Shown: positions 9,871-18,996 of the stretch, piece by piece
Layout: the number at the start of each line of letters is the position of its first letter
Numbering within the stretch: the first letter of the stretch is position 1
NCBI GenBank assembly: GCA_963762075.1
Contig: CAVXJC010000008.1
Coordinates: 1-64,000 of the forward strand
Origin: JAOUEA01 sp963762075
Lineage (GTDB): Bacteria > Actinomycetota > UBA4738 > HRBIN12
Direction of reading: 5' to 3'
DNA: 64,000 bases
Made by a program: the position numbers and the translations under genes
Notes under the pieces: generated by a model
What the model was told of the DNA's origin: nothing
What the model saw: the letters and a program-made list of their open reading frames with translations, nothing else
Databases searched by the model: none

Positions 9871-10186
9871 GTGTCGATGCTCCCTGCTCATACGGCCCGC
9901 GAGACCGAACCGCCGGCCGGAGGGGCTTCCCGTGATGGGTTGACCGGACGAATGATACCGGAGGCCATTCGCCCACGCCTCCATGCTTCGACCTATTTCC
10001 GCGGGAATGCCACATGTCGGACGTTCTAGTCCCATGGGCGGTGAGGCCCCTTCCGAAGGTCGCGACCCTGGGTCCCCCTGTTGACCCTGGTCCCGGCGCG
10101 TCGTACCTTCCCTCGAACGGGCGGGCCCCCAACCCGGTGATGTGCCGGGATCGAACCCCCCGATCGGCGCTGGAGGTTTCGTCAAC
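9871..10186. other. Divergent intergenic region, kinase / histidine phosphatase
   Basis: About 316 bases with no gene I can support. It must hold the promoters of the leftward polysaccharide operon and the rightward phosphatase. Only the rightward promoter has recognisable elements. No riboswitch or RNA gene was recognised. Confidence 0.5.
10081..10109 (+). promoter_or_regulatory. Predicted sigma-70-type promoter of the histidine phosphatase gene
   Basis: TTGACC (10081-10086) and TACCTT (10104-10109) are separated by 17 bases, a consensus-like -35/-10 pair about 75 bases upstream of the ATG at 10187. Confidence 0.5.
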
Positions 10187-10858
10187 ATGTCCACACCCCC
10201 CGACACCATGTCCACCTCGGCAGAACGCGAGGAGGCTCCGCTGAGAAGCGATGTCTGCGAGCTCTACCTGATCCGCCATGGCACGACGACCCTGAACGTG
10301 CAGAACCGCTACCGAGGGCGTCGCGACGTGCCCCTCGACGCTCAAGGCTGGGCAGACGCGGTCGAGGCAGCGCGCGCGCTCTCTGCCACCGGTCTTGCGG
10401 CCGTCTACGCAGGTCCACTGCGGCGCACGATCAACACGGCACAGGTGATCGCCGACGAGTGCCGCATCCCCGACGTGCGCATCCTGCACGGGCTCGTCAA
10501 CCTCGACTACGGCGAGTGGGAAGGCATGACGGCCGAGGAAGCCGCGATGTTCGACCCCGAGTCGTTCCAGCAGTACAAGCAGGCGCCCGAGAAGGCCGTA
10601 TGCCCCAACGGTGAGCGCCTGACCGATGCGCAGGCGCGCATGATCGAGGCGATCAAGCTCGTCGGCGAGCGCCATGGCGGAGAACGGATCGCCGCCGTCA
10701 CCCATGCGGTCATGATCCGTCTGGTCGCCGCGAAGCTCCTCGACCTTCCGGGAGACCGCTGGCGCATCCCGGTCGGACGTGGCTCGCTGACCCGGTTCGA
10801 AGTGCAGAACGGCGAGATCCGCTTGATGGGCATGCCCGCCGGCGACGACGTCGACTGA
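10187..10858 (+). CDS. Histidine phosphatase (phosphoglycerate mutase-like)
   Basis: A 223-residue member of the histidine phosphatase superfamily. The phospho-acceptor RHG motif is in LIRHGTTTLN near residue 28, a conserved Arg in PLRRTINTAQV, and the second catalytic His in VTHAVMIR near residue 178. Start ATG 10187 has TGGAGG ten bases upstream. Family members include cofactor-dependent phosphoglycerate mutases, alpha-ribazole phosphatase and broad-specificity phosphatases; nothing in the neighbourhood decides between them. It is transcribed on its own. Confidence 0.85.
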   Translation: MSTPPDTMSTSAEREEAPLRSDVCELYLIRHGTTTLNVQNRYRGRRDVPLDAQGWADAVEAARALSATGLAAVYAGPLRRTINTAQVIADECRIPDVRILHGLVNLDYGEWEGMTAEEAAMFDPESFQQYKQAPEKAVCPNGERLTDAQARMIEAIKLVGERHGGERIAAVTHAVMIRLVAAKLLDLPGDRWRIPVGRGSLTRFEVQNGEIRLMGMPAGDDVD

Positions 10859-11002
10859 CCTTTCCGGACGACGTTCCGCTTACGCCGTTCGCGCGTGCGA
10901 AGGAGCCGTTCGGTCGATGCTCTCGGCCCTGCCCGCCGCATAGCCTTTCATTCGACGTAACCATTCGAAGTCCCCCGAACCCCCCACAGGAGGAACACCC
11001 TG

Positions 11003-12205
11003 ATGACCGGACGCCTCATGCGACTCGGGGTCGCGCTCGCCGTCTCGCTGGCATCGCTCGCCGGCTCCGCGACGCCGGCGTCGGCCGCATTCAGCAACAC
11101 CCCGGACACGACGTGGATGACCAATGGCGTCGTGTATGCGATGACCCAGAGCGGCGGCCGCATCTACGTGGGCGGCAAGTTCCGGTCGCTCCGGCGTTGT
11201 CCGCCGGGTGCCACGTGCGCAGGCGGCACGATCGCGACGAACGTCGGCGCGCTCGACGCCACCACCGGCGACGGCATCAAGACCTTCAAGGTCACCGTGG
11301 GAGGCGACGGCGCGACCGTCTACGCATTGGCCGTGGCCAACGGCAAGCTCTACATCGGAGGCCAGTTCACCTCGGTCAATGGCGAACCTCGCATGAACCT
11401 GGCGGCGGTCGACGCCACGACCGGTGCGCTCGACCCGACCTTCGCACCGCAGGTGGGCGACTCGACCGACTACGTCCGCGGCATGCTCTCGCACGGCGGC
11501 CTCGTGTACGTCGCGGGCAAGTTCGGAACGATCAACGGCGCCGTTCGCCAGCATCTCGCGGCCTTCAACGCCAACGGAAGCCTGAGCGGAGCGTGGCGGC
11601 CGAGGACGAGTGGCATCGCCCGTTCGTTCGCACCGACCTGCGCCGGCGACCAGATCGTGATCGGCGGCTCGTTCTCGCGGGGAGCGGGCACCGGCACCGC
11701 GAACCAGGACCGCAAGACCCTGATGATCGTCGACGCCGCGACCGGCGCCCTCGACCCGTGGACGCCCGACAACGCGGCGATCCCGAACGGCGTGACCGCC
11801 TACGACCTGGCGAACACCTGCGATGCGCTGTTCGTGGGCTACGGAGGCTCCAACGCCATCTACCGCTTCGACCTCACCGACGACTTCGGGAACATCGAGT
11901 GGGACCTCAAGACAGGCGGCAACGTGCAGACCGTCGCCCTCTACGGCACGCAGCGCGTGATGTTCGGCGGGCACTTCGCGAACACGCCCGTCGCCCCGGG
12001 CACGACGACCAAGGTCAAGCGGGTGCGGTTCGCGACTGCCGACTTCGGCGGCAACGCCTTCAACGACTGGACGCCTGAGTTCTCCGGCAAGTTCTTCGGG
12101 CCGTGGGACATCTTGGTCGACGGGACCCACGTCTGGGTCGGCGGAGCCTTCACCGATGTGTCGGGCAGCGCTCAGTTCATGCTCGCGCGGTTCAGCGACA
12201 TCTGA
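11003..12205 (+). CDS. Secreted beta-propeller-like protein
   Basis: A Sec signal peptide (RLGVALAVSLASLAGSATPASA) precedes a chain of about 370 residues built from repeated blades with pairs such as RIYVGGKF, KLYIGGQF, LVYVAGKF, QIVIGGSF, HVWVGGAF followed by AAVDATTGALDPTF-type strands. This is the pattern of delta-60/DUF5122-like propellers found in secreted actinobacterial proteins. No catalytic motif is visible. A strong ribosome site (AGGAGG) precedes ATG 11003. Role unknown; probably extracellular binding or surface display. Confidence 0.75.
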   Translation: MTGRLMRLGVALAVSLASLAGSATPASAAFSNTPDTTWMTNGVVYAMTQSGGRIYVGGKFRSLRRCPPGATCAGGTIATNVGALDATTGDGIKTFKVTVGGDGATVYALAVANGKLYIGGQFTSVNGEPRMNLAAVDATTGALDPTFAPQVGDSTDYVRGMLSHGGLVYVAGKFGTINGAVRQHLAAFNANGSLSGAWRPRTSGIARSFAPTCAGDQIVIGGSFSRGAGTGTANQDRKTLMIVDAATGALDPWTPDNAAIPNGVTAYDLANTCDALFVGYGGSNAIYRFDLTDDFGNIEWDLKTGGNVQTVALYGTQRVMFGGHFANTPVAPGTTTKVKRVRFATADFGGNAFNDWTPEFSGKFFGPWDILVDGTHVWVGGAFTDVSGSAQFMLARFSDI

Positions 12206-12250
12206 ACCCCGGTCGTGGCATGACCGCGACCGGTCGCGGAGGATAGCCCC

Positions 12251-13546
12251 ATGGTGACGTTGGGCAACCTCGAGCTCGCGAGACTCCTCCTCGCCCTCAC
12301 CCTGCTCCTCGTGCTCGCCCACGCGTTCGGCTATCTCGCCAATCGCTTCGGCCAGCCCAGGGTCATCGGCGAGATCCTCGGCGGCTTGCTGCTCGGCCCG
12401 ACCCTCTTCGGCGCGGTTGCGCCCGGGCTGCACGAGCAGGTCTTCCCCCTCGACGGGCCGGTTCCGCTGGTGCTCGACGCGATGTATCAGCTCGGCCTGC
12501 TCCTGCTCATGTTCAGTGCGGGAGCCGAGATCCGGTCCGCGTTCCGTCCCGACGAGCGTCGCACGGTCGCCGCGGTCACCGTCGCCGGCATGGTGGCGCC
12601 GTTCCTCGTTGGGCTCGGGTTCGTGGCGCTGCTCCCCGACGGCGCGCACGTCGGCCCGGCAGGCAACCGCACCGCGTTCATCTTGGTCTTCGCGCTCGCG
12701 ATCGCCGTGACGAGCATCCCCGTCATCTCACGCATCATGTTCGACCTCGGCATACTCGAAACGGCGTTCGCCCGCATCGTGCTCGCCGTCGCGGTCATCG
12801 AGGACGTCGTCATCTACGTGTTGCTGGCGATCGCACTCGGCCTCGTCGCCGGCTCATCGGGGGAAGCCGTCGGCCTGCCCGGCCTGATCGGGCTCGTTCC
12901 CGGTTCCGTCGGGTCCATCGTCTTCCACGTGCTCGCCACGGTCGGGTTCCTCGGCATTTCTCTGTGGCTCGGCCCGCCCGTCTACCGATCCGTGCTGCGG
13001 TTCCGGTTCAACGTGGTCAAGCGAGGAAGCGCGATCGCCTTCCAGATCGTGTTCATGCTGATGATCACGATGCTTGCCGTCGCGCTCGACGTGGTGCCGC
13101 TGTTCGGTGCGTTCGTCGCCGGCATCGTGGTGGGCTCTGCCGAAGGAACCGATGGCGCCGAGCAAGCGCGCGAGACGATCCGCACGTTCTCGTTCGCGTT
13201 CTTCATCCCCGTGTACTTCGCGATCGTGGGCCTCAGGCTCGACCTGCTATCGGGGTTCGAACCCCTGTTCTTCTTGCTCTTCCTCGCGGTGGCCTGCGCG
13301 GCGAAGTACGTGAGCGTGTGGATCGGTGCCCGCTGGGCGGGTGAGAGCCCGGAGGGTGCTCGCAACCTCGGCGTGGCCCTCAACGCGCGCGGTGGTCCCG
13401 GCATCGTGCTCGCGTCGGTCGCGTTCGACGCAGGGATCGTCGACCAGGGCTTCTACGCGGTACTGGTCATGCTCGCGATCGTGACGTCACTCTTGGCGGG
13501 AAGCTGGCTGGGGCGGGTCGTCCGATCGAAGAGCCCGCTGCGTTGA
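12251..13546 (+). CDS. Cation:proton antiporter (CPA2 / KefB-NapA type)
   Basis: A 431-residue membrane protein with about 12-13 hydrophobic helices. Conserved features are the N-terminal GQPRVIGEILGGLLLGP, the helix ending MYQLGLLLLMFSAGAEI, and AVAVIEDVVIYVLLAI with acidic residues in the mid-membrane crossing region. It lacks the cytoplasmic TrkA-N/RCK domain of KefB. Expected to exchange Na+ or K+ for protons in pH or ion homeostasis. GGAGGAT precedes ATG 12251. It converges with the next gene, leaving only six bases between stops. Confidence 0.85.
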   Translation: MVTLGNLELARLLLALTLLLVLAHAFGYLANRFGQPRVIGEILGGLLLGPTLFGAVAPGLHEQVFPLDGPVPLVLDAMYQLGLLLLMFSAGAEIRSAFRPDERRTVAAVTVAGMVAPFLVGLGFVALLPDGAHVGPAGNRTAFILVFALAIAVTSIPVISRIMFDLGILETAFARIVLAVAVIEDVVIYVLLAIALGLVAGSSGEAVGLPGLIGLVPGSVGSIVFHVLATVGFLGISLWLGPPVYRSVLRFRFNVVKRGSAIAFQIVFMLMITMLAVALDVVPLFGAFVAGIVVGSAEGTDGAEQARETIRTFSFAFFIPVYFAIVGLRLDLLSGFEPLFFLLFLAVACAAKYVSVWIGARWAGESPEGARNLGVALNARGGPGIVLASVAFDAGIVDQGFYAVLVMLAIVTSLLAGSWLGRVVRSKSPLR

Positions 13547-13552
13547 CTGAAG

Positions 13553-14461
13553 TCAGCACCCACCCGACGCGGTGTCGACGACACGGCCGTCGGTCCTGGT
13601 GAAGTTCGCGATCCAGCCGGACTCCCACAGGGACAGTTCGACCACGCCGAATCCTCCCTTGCGAACCTCGGAGTTCCCGAGGACCTCGGCGAAGCCGTAA
13701 GAGCTCGGGTTCCCCCCGGTGCCGGCGACGATCTGCACCATGCCGTCAGGTGTGTGATTGCCCTCGGAATCCTGCGGAGCGAAGCGCTCGTAGTTGTGCT
13801 CATGTCCGTTCAGCACGAGATCGGCGCCGGCGTCGTCCAGCAGGGCCCAGATCGGAGCGAGCTCCTCGTGTGAGCCGTGGGTATCTCCCGAGGAGAATCG
13901 AGGCTGGTGCCAATAGGCAAGGATGCACCGGTCCGAACGAGACGACAGCTCGGCGGCGAGCCACTCATACTGCGGCGCCCCCTCATCGCACCCGCCGTTC
14001 TCGTCGCATGTGCCGTCGAGGGCATACATGCGCCACGAGCCCACGGTGAACGTGTACCAGTGCGTCGTCAGGTCGAAGTAGTCCAGGAATCCTTGAGCGC
14101 CAGCCGTGTGCCACTCGTGGTTGCCCGCCACCGGAAAGGTGATGTCCTTGAAGCTGCCCCACGACGCGTCGTAGCTCTTCTCGTACTCGTCGAGCGTGCC
14201 GTCTTCGTACTGATTGTCTCCGAGGGCGAGCACCGCGTCGGGGGCGAGGCGTTGCACCAAGTCGGCCGTCTCTTCGCACGAGCTCGGCGAACGGGTGCAT
14301 ATGTCGCCGGCGGCCGCGACGGTCGAAGCCTCCGGAGGCGCCGATATCACGCTTGACGGGGGGGTGCGTCGCGACGACTCGCCGTCGTCGAGCACGACGA
14401 GTGCCGTGACGGCGGCCAGTCCGGCAACGATCGCGATCATGATGAAGATGGGCTTCCGCAC
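13553..14461 (-). CDS. Membrane-anchored metallophosphoesterase (paralog 1 of 3)
   Basis: An N-terminal hydrophobic anchor (IFIMIAIVAGLAAVTALVV) is followed by a calcineurin-like phosphoesterase domain with all five metal/active-site blocks: AAGDIC, LGDNQY, AGNHEW, AYWHQPRF and NGHEHNYERF. GTG 14461 is chosen because GAGGAG lies 6 bases upstream; ATG 14488 would add nine residues without a ribosome site. The domain resembles purple acid phosphatase-like secreted enzymes that hydrolyse phosphomonoesters or diesters outside the cell. It is divergent from paralog 2. Confidence 0.85.
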   Translation of the reverse strand: MRKPIFIMIAIVAGLAAVTALVVLDDGESSRRTPPSSVISAPPEASTVAAAGDICTRSPSSCEETADLVQRLAPDAVLALGDNQYEDGTLDEYEKSYDASWGSFKDITFPVAGNHEWHTAGAQGFLDYFDLTTHWYTFTVGSWRMYALDGTCDENGGCDEGAPQYEWLAAELSSRSDRCILAYWHQPRFSSGDTHGSHEELAPIWALLDDAGADLVLNGHEHNYERFAPQDSEGNHTPDGMVQIVAGTGGNPSSYGFAEVLGNSEVRKGGFGVVELSLWESGWIANFTRTDGRVVDTASGGC

Positions 14462-14583
14462 GAAAGCTCCTCGAACGTGAAGGGGCATCTGCTGTTCGCG
14501 GAATGGGATCCAGCAGAGCAGACGATGCTACGCGAGTACGTCGCCTGGACAAACGAACCGAAGCGCCAACCAGGTAGGCTCCG

Positions 14584-15501
14584 ATGACACGATATCGATA
14601 CCAGGAGGGATGCCCCATCCGCCCGTACCGATCTTTCGCCCGTTCCGTTGCAACCGGTTTCATCGTCGCGACACTCCTCGCAGGCTTCGTGCCCGTCGCG
14701 ACTGCCCGTGCCCCGGTCATCGTCGCGGCCGGCGACATCGCGTGCGGTGGCGACCCCTGTCAGTCGCAGCGCCAGACCGCGAGGTTGATCCGCAAGATGA
14801 GCCCTCGAGCGGTGCTCACGCTCGGCGACAATCAGTATCCCGAGGGCGCGTACAACGACTTCCTGTCCTCGTACCGGCCGACCTGGGGTCGCTTCCGCGG
14901 CAAGACCCACCCGACGCCGGGAAACCACGACTACTACAGCGGGGGCGCGGGCGGCTATTTCCGATACTTCGGAAAGCGCGCACATCAAAAGACCGGAGGC
15001 ACGTACACCTTCAATATCGGGGCGTGGCACGTGTTGTCGATCAACAGCGGGGTGGGACGGCCATCATCGGCGCTGGTCGGCCGGATGAGGCGCAATCTGG
15101 CGGGCGACCGCCATCGGTGTGAGCTCGCGTATTGGCACCACGCGAGGTTCTCGTCGGGGCACGAGCACGGGTCCGATGAACGCATGAGCGACATGTGGCG
15201 GGTGATGTTCAACGCCGGGGTCGACGTGGTCCTCAGCGGGCACGAGCACAACTACGAACGGTTCGCTCGTCTCGGTGCCTCAGGGCGTCCGAACCCTCGA
15301 GGCACCCGTCAGTTCGTCGTCGGTACCGGAGGCATCGACGACCTCTACAACCTCGGTTCCGGGATCCGCGGATCACAGAAGCGGATCGACAACCGCCACG
15401 GCGTGCTGCGCATGCGCCTAAAGGCTCGCGCCTACGTGTGGAAGTTCGTCTCGGCAGCCGGGTCGACCCTGGACAGGGGCCGAGCCAAGTGTCACGCCTG
15501 A
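14584..15501 (+). CDS. Secreted metallophosphoesterase (paralog 2 of 3)
   Basis: Signal peptide (GFIVATLLAGFVPVATARA) then a calcineurin-like domain with AAGDIACGG, LGDNQY, PGNHDY, AYWHHARF and SGHEHNYERF, all metal ligands present. The start is uncertain: ATG 14584 has no ribosome site, whereas AGGAGGG at 14603-14609 sits 7 bases before an ATC codon at 14617 that would give a more typical signal peptide. Clustered with two further paralogs, suggesting extracellular phosphate scavenging or a shared envelope substrate. Confidence 0.85.
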   Translation: MTRYRYQEGCPIRPYRSFARSVATGFIVATLLAGFVPVATARAPVIVAAGDIACGGDPCQSQRQTARLIRKMSPRAVLTLGDNQYPEGAYNDFLSSYRPTWGRFRGKTHPTPGNHDYYSGGAGGYFRYFGKRAHQKTGGTYTFNIGAWHVLSINSGVGRPSSALVGRMRRNLAGDRHRCELAYWHHARFSSGHEHGSDERMSDMWRVMFNAGVDVVLSGHEHNYERFARLGASGRPNPRGTRQFVVGTGGIDDLYNLGSGIRGSQKRIDNRHGVLRMRLKARAYVWKFVSAAGSTLDRGRAKCHA

Positions 15502-15520
15502 CCGTCATCCGCATGCTCCT

Positions 15521-15538
15521 CCGAACCGCTCGGTTCGG
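15521..15538. terminator. Candidate intrinsic terminator hairpin after paralog 2
   Basis: A perfect 8-bp stem, CCGAACCG / CGGTTCGG, with a 2-base spacer, 20 bases past the stop at 15501. No T-run follows, as is common in high-GC actinobacteria. Confidence 0.45.
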
Positions 15539-15670
15539 CTCCGAAGGGGTTTACTCGGACAGAATCACCGGGTAGGGTTCGCCCGGTCCGTACGACAGCG
15601 AACGGCCTAGCCCGTTTGCTTGCCGTACGCTGATGCTTTCGGCCGAGAGCGAACGAACGAGGAGGGCCAC

Positions 15671-17492
15671 ATGCCACGCCGTTCCCCCCGGGCGGCGAGA
15701 CTGATGATCGTCACGCTCGTCATGACGATCGCGGTCTCCGCACCCTCGACCACCGCCTTCGCGGTGGACCTGTTCCAGGACGACTTCGAAACCGGCACCC
15801 TGAGCGCCTGGACGACCACCAACTCGTTCACCGCGCAGTCGGCGATCACCCATGCCGGAGGATGGGCGGGTCGGGCGACCGCGACGAGTGGTCCGGCATT
15901 CGCGAGCAAGACGATCTCGGGCCAGACCGACGTCTACCTGCGTTCTTTCGTGCGAGTCGTGAGCCACGGCGGCGCGAACCAGATCCTGCGCATGGGCTCC
16001 TCGACCGGGGCCGGCAGCACGATCTCGCTCATCTTGCTGAACTCCAACCAGTTGCAGGTGAAGAACCACGTCGCAGCAGGTGAGGTCAGGAACACCGGGG
16101 TCACGCTCGTCCCGGGCACCTGGGTCGATCTGCAGCTGCACCTGCACATCGGCGGAGCCAACGGTCTGGCCGAGCTTTGGGTCAATGGTGTGCAGGCCGG
16201 TGGACTGAGTGGAGCCTGGAACTTCGGCACCACGCCGATCGACAGCGTCGTCCTCGGAGCACAGGCGGGGTCCAACCCCGCGATGGACGTCGTCTACGAC
16301 GACGTCAAGGCGGCGACGACCTTCATCGGCGGAGGCGGAGGTCCGACCGATCCCGCCGACGCCGACCGGGCTCACCACGACGGGAGTGTTCCACGACCAT
16401 GTGGACCTGACATGGAACGCCTCGAGTGGCGCGACGGGTTATACGGTCTATCGCGACGGGACCCCGGTCGGATCGCCGGCGAGCACCAGCTTCTCCGACA
16501 CGACGGTGGAGCCGCAGACGTCGTACCTGTACAGCGTTGACGCCTTCAATGCCGGGGGCAACTCCCCTCAGTCAGCTCCCATCTCGGTGGTCACCCCGCC
16601 TGCTCCCTCCGGCGGTGGAAGCGTGGTCATGGCCGCCGGTGATATCGCCTGTGACCCGGCGAGCAGCTCCTTCAAGAGTGGTAACGGCACGTCGACTCAG
16701 TGTCGTGCGAAGTACACCGCACCGTTCCTCGAGGACGCCGACCGCGTCCTCGCGCTCGGCGACGAGCAGTACGAGTGCGGTGGCGCAACTGCGTTCGCCC
16801 AGAGTTACGACAAGTCATGGGGGGCGTACAAGAACAAGACCTACCCCGCGGTCGGAGACGAGGAGTACGCAACGACTGGAACGGGTTGCGGGGCGTCCGG
16901 GGCCGACGGCTACTTCGGCTATTTCGGGGCGGTCGCGAACGGCCCGAATGGCTACTACAGCTACGACTTCGCAGGGTGGCACTTCGTCGTGCTGAACTCC
17001 GAGTGCTCCAAGGTCGGCGGGTGCAATGAGGGCTCCCCCCAGAACAACTGGCTCGAAGCGGACCTTGCTGCCAACACCGAGCCATGCACGCTCGCGTACT
17101 GGCATCGGCCTGCCTTCTTCTCGAAGGTGAACGGCAATCGCACGGCGGGCGCTGCCTCGGCTGTCAGGCCGTTTTGGGACGACCTGTACGCAGCAGGCGC
17201 CGAGATCGTGCTGACCGGCCACTCTCATTGGTATGAGCGATTCGCTCCACAGACGTCTTCGGGAGCAGCCTCGCCCAGCGGTATCGTCGAATGGGTCGTG
17301 GGCACAGGCGGAAAGAGCCACAACACCAATGCGCTCGCGGCGGCAGGTTCCAGGCATGTGAACAGCGTCACCGCCAATGCATCGACGTTCGGCGTGCTCA
17401 AGCTCACCCTGGATGCAGGAAGCTACGATTGGCGCTACCTCGTGGAGGGAAGCAGCAGCTACAACGACGCGGGCAGCGGCAGCTGCCACTGA
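15671..17492 (+). CDS. Secreted LamG-FN3-metallophosphoesterase-like protein (paralog 3), one frameshift
   Basis: ATG 15671 with GAGGAGGG upstream opens a signal peptide, then a concanavalin-like/LamG domain (DDFETGTLSAW to AMDVVYDDVKA), a Gly-rich linker, a fibronectin type III domain (VDLTWNASSGATGYTVYRDG) and a calcineurin-like domain. A single missing C in the run at 16351-16357 shifts the frame; adding it restores one chain of about 606 residues. The phosphoesterase domain keeps AAGDIACD, AYWHRPAF and TGHSHWYERF, but GDNQ is GDEQ (16758-16769) and the GNH(E/D) block is GDEE (16854-16865), so the Asn/His metal ligands are absent. It may be a catalytically altered or inactive binding paralog. 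Confidence 0.8.
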
Positions 17493-17519
17493 TCCCTGTT
17501 CCCGTCCACGGCCGTCCGC

Positions 17520-18341
17520 TCAATGAGCGACCGCCGCCGCGCTCGCGTAGGCCTGTTCGGCGGCCCGCCGTGCGCCGGCCAGCGCCTTCCCGTCGTACTG
17601 GGCGCTCAGCGCCGCCTTCGCCTGCTCCCGCTTGGCCGACGGACGCTGCACCCGGTGCTCGGGCACCTCGGGTGGCGGTGACGAGACCCGCACCTCCGCC
17701 GTCGCCACTCGATATTCATCCCAGCTGAGCCCGCCCGACAGGAACTCCCCCAGCAGGTGTTGCCAGGCGGGCCGGCGGGCGCGTTCCTCGATGATGTCGA
17801 AGACAGCCTCGACGTTGTCGGCCGAGTCGTCGAACCGCACGAATGATGTCGCGAAGCGTTCGTTCACGCGATCGATCAACCCACCCATGTCGGTGGTCAC
17901 GCTCTGGAAGCTCGCCACGACGATCTCGTCGAGCACCGGCTCCACCCGGCGGTAGAACTCAGCGAAGGACCGGAGCCACTGCGACATGGGGACGGTGGGC
18001 TCACGGATCGCCGCCGACAAGACCGTGTCGCGCGGCGGACGGATCGGCATGAGGGTTGGCACGCCTGCGCGGGTCGCCGCGAGCAGGTGGGCCGGCGCAT
18101 GGAGGTGATGGGCGACGCGAACATGTGCGTTCTGCGCGAGTTGGAAGGCCACCACCGCGAACGTCGAGGCGGACCTCGTGAACCCGTCGATCACCAACTG
18201 CGTGTCCTGCGCAAGCGTGCTCTGCGGCTGGCGACGTCGCGAGACCGGAAGGTAGACGGCCGGGTACCGCGCGATGAGGCGGCGAGTGACGTGACGAGCG
18301 GACCCGGCGACGGTCCAGGTGCGCGCCGGGGTCGCTTCCAT
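17520..18341 (-). CDS. Sulfotransferase-like protein
   Basis: A 273-residue protein with a PAPS-type loop DGFTRSASTFAVVAF near residue 52 and a 3'-phosphate-site-like PIRPPRDTVLSAA near residue 100, matching the spacing of sulfotransferases, though the loop is less canonical than the enzyme at 5.9-6.9 kb. The C-terminal third is Arg/Ala-rich and probably helical. ATG 18341 has no Shine-Dalgarno but TAGATT lies 6 bases upstream, pointing to a leaderless message. Substrate unknown. Confidence 0.65.
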   Translation of the reverse strand: MEATPARTWTVAGSARHVTRRLIARYPAVYLPVSRRRQPQSTLAQDTQLVIDGFTRSASTFAVVAFQLAQNAHVRVAHHLHAPAHLLAATRAGVPTLMPIRPPRDTVLSAAIREPTVPMSQWLRSFAEFYRRVEPVLDEIVVASFQSVTTDMGGLIDRVNERFATSFVRFDDSADNVEAVFDIIEERARRPAWQHLLGEFLSGGLSWDEYRVATAEVRVSSPPPEVPEHRVQRPSAKREQAKAALSAQYDGKALAGARRAAEQAYASAAAVAH

Positions 18342-18427
18342 GACGGGAATCTACCCCAGGCCTCACCACGACACTCGGTGAGTCTTGTCTACACTGACCG
18401 CTTCCGTCGATCCGAGGAGGTCCACTC

Positions 18428-18946
18428 ATGCCCGAAGTGCCCGAAGCCACGTTCGTCACGAACCAGGGGTCGTTCACCGTGAAGCTCATGCCCGATCACG
18501 CGCCCAAGACCGTGCAGAACTTCATCGACCTCGCGACCGGGAAGCGCTCATGGACGGACCCACGTGATGGGCAATCCAAGAGCGAGGCACTCTACCCCGG
18601 CACGATATTCCACCGGGTGATCGACGGCTTCATGATCCAGGGCGGCGACCCTGCCGGTACGGGCATGGGCGGTCCCGGATACACCTTCGAGGACGAGGTA
18701 CCCGCCGACGGTCCCGCGTTCGATCGACCCGGCCTGCTCGCGATGGCCAACGCCGGGCCCGGCACGAACGGGAGCCAGTTCTTCGTGACTGTGGCGCCGT
18801 CGGACTGGCTCACCGGCCGTCACACGATCTTCGGGGAGGTCACAGAGGGCTACGACGTGGTCGAGGGGATCTCGAAGGTGCAGACCGGCGCTCAGGACAG
18901 GCCGGCCGACGACGTCGTGGTGGAACGCATCGACATCGTCGAGTGA
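18428..18946 (+). CDS. Cyclophilin-type peptidyl-prolyl cis-trans isomerase
   Basis: A compact 172-residue cytoplasmic cyclophilin. Active-site features are FHRVIDGFMIQGGDP (catalytic Arg and conserved Gln), ANAGPGTNGSQFFVT and the HTIFGEV strand. AGGAGG precedes ATG 18428 and TACACT lies about 30 bases further upstream as a likely -10 element. It catalyses proline isomerisation during folding. A second, membrane-anchored paralog is present at 56.2-57.1 kb. Confidence 0.95.
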   Translation: MPEVPEATFVTNQGSFTVKLMPDHAPKTVQNFIDLATGKRSWTDPRDGQSKSEALYPGTIFHRVIDGFMIQGGDPAGTGMGGPGYTFEDEVPADGPAFDRPGLLAMANAGPGTNGSQFFVTVAPSDWLTGRHTIFGEVTEGYDVVEGISKVQTGAQDRPADDVVVERIDIVE

Positions 18947-18996
18947 CCTCTGCCGTGACGGCGCAAGGGTTCGCGGCTTCGAGGCTCGATGACCCT

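Noticed and set aside
12209..12233. CCGGTCG / CGACCGG inverted repeat after the beta-propeller gene as a terminator
   Set aside because: The 11-base loop, overlap with a second GC palindrome and lack of any T-run make it weak in this GC-rich context.
10880..12649. 589-residue minus-strand open frame under the beta-propeller and antiporter genes
   Set aside because: Composition typical of antisense frames in GC-rich DNA, and both sense genes have signal/membrane segments and ribosome sites.
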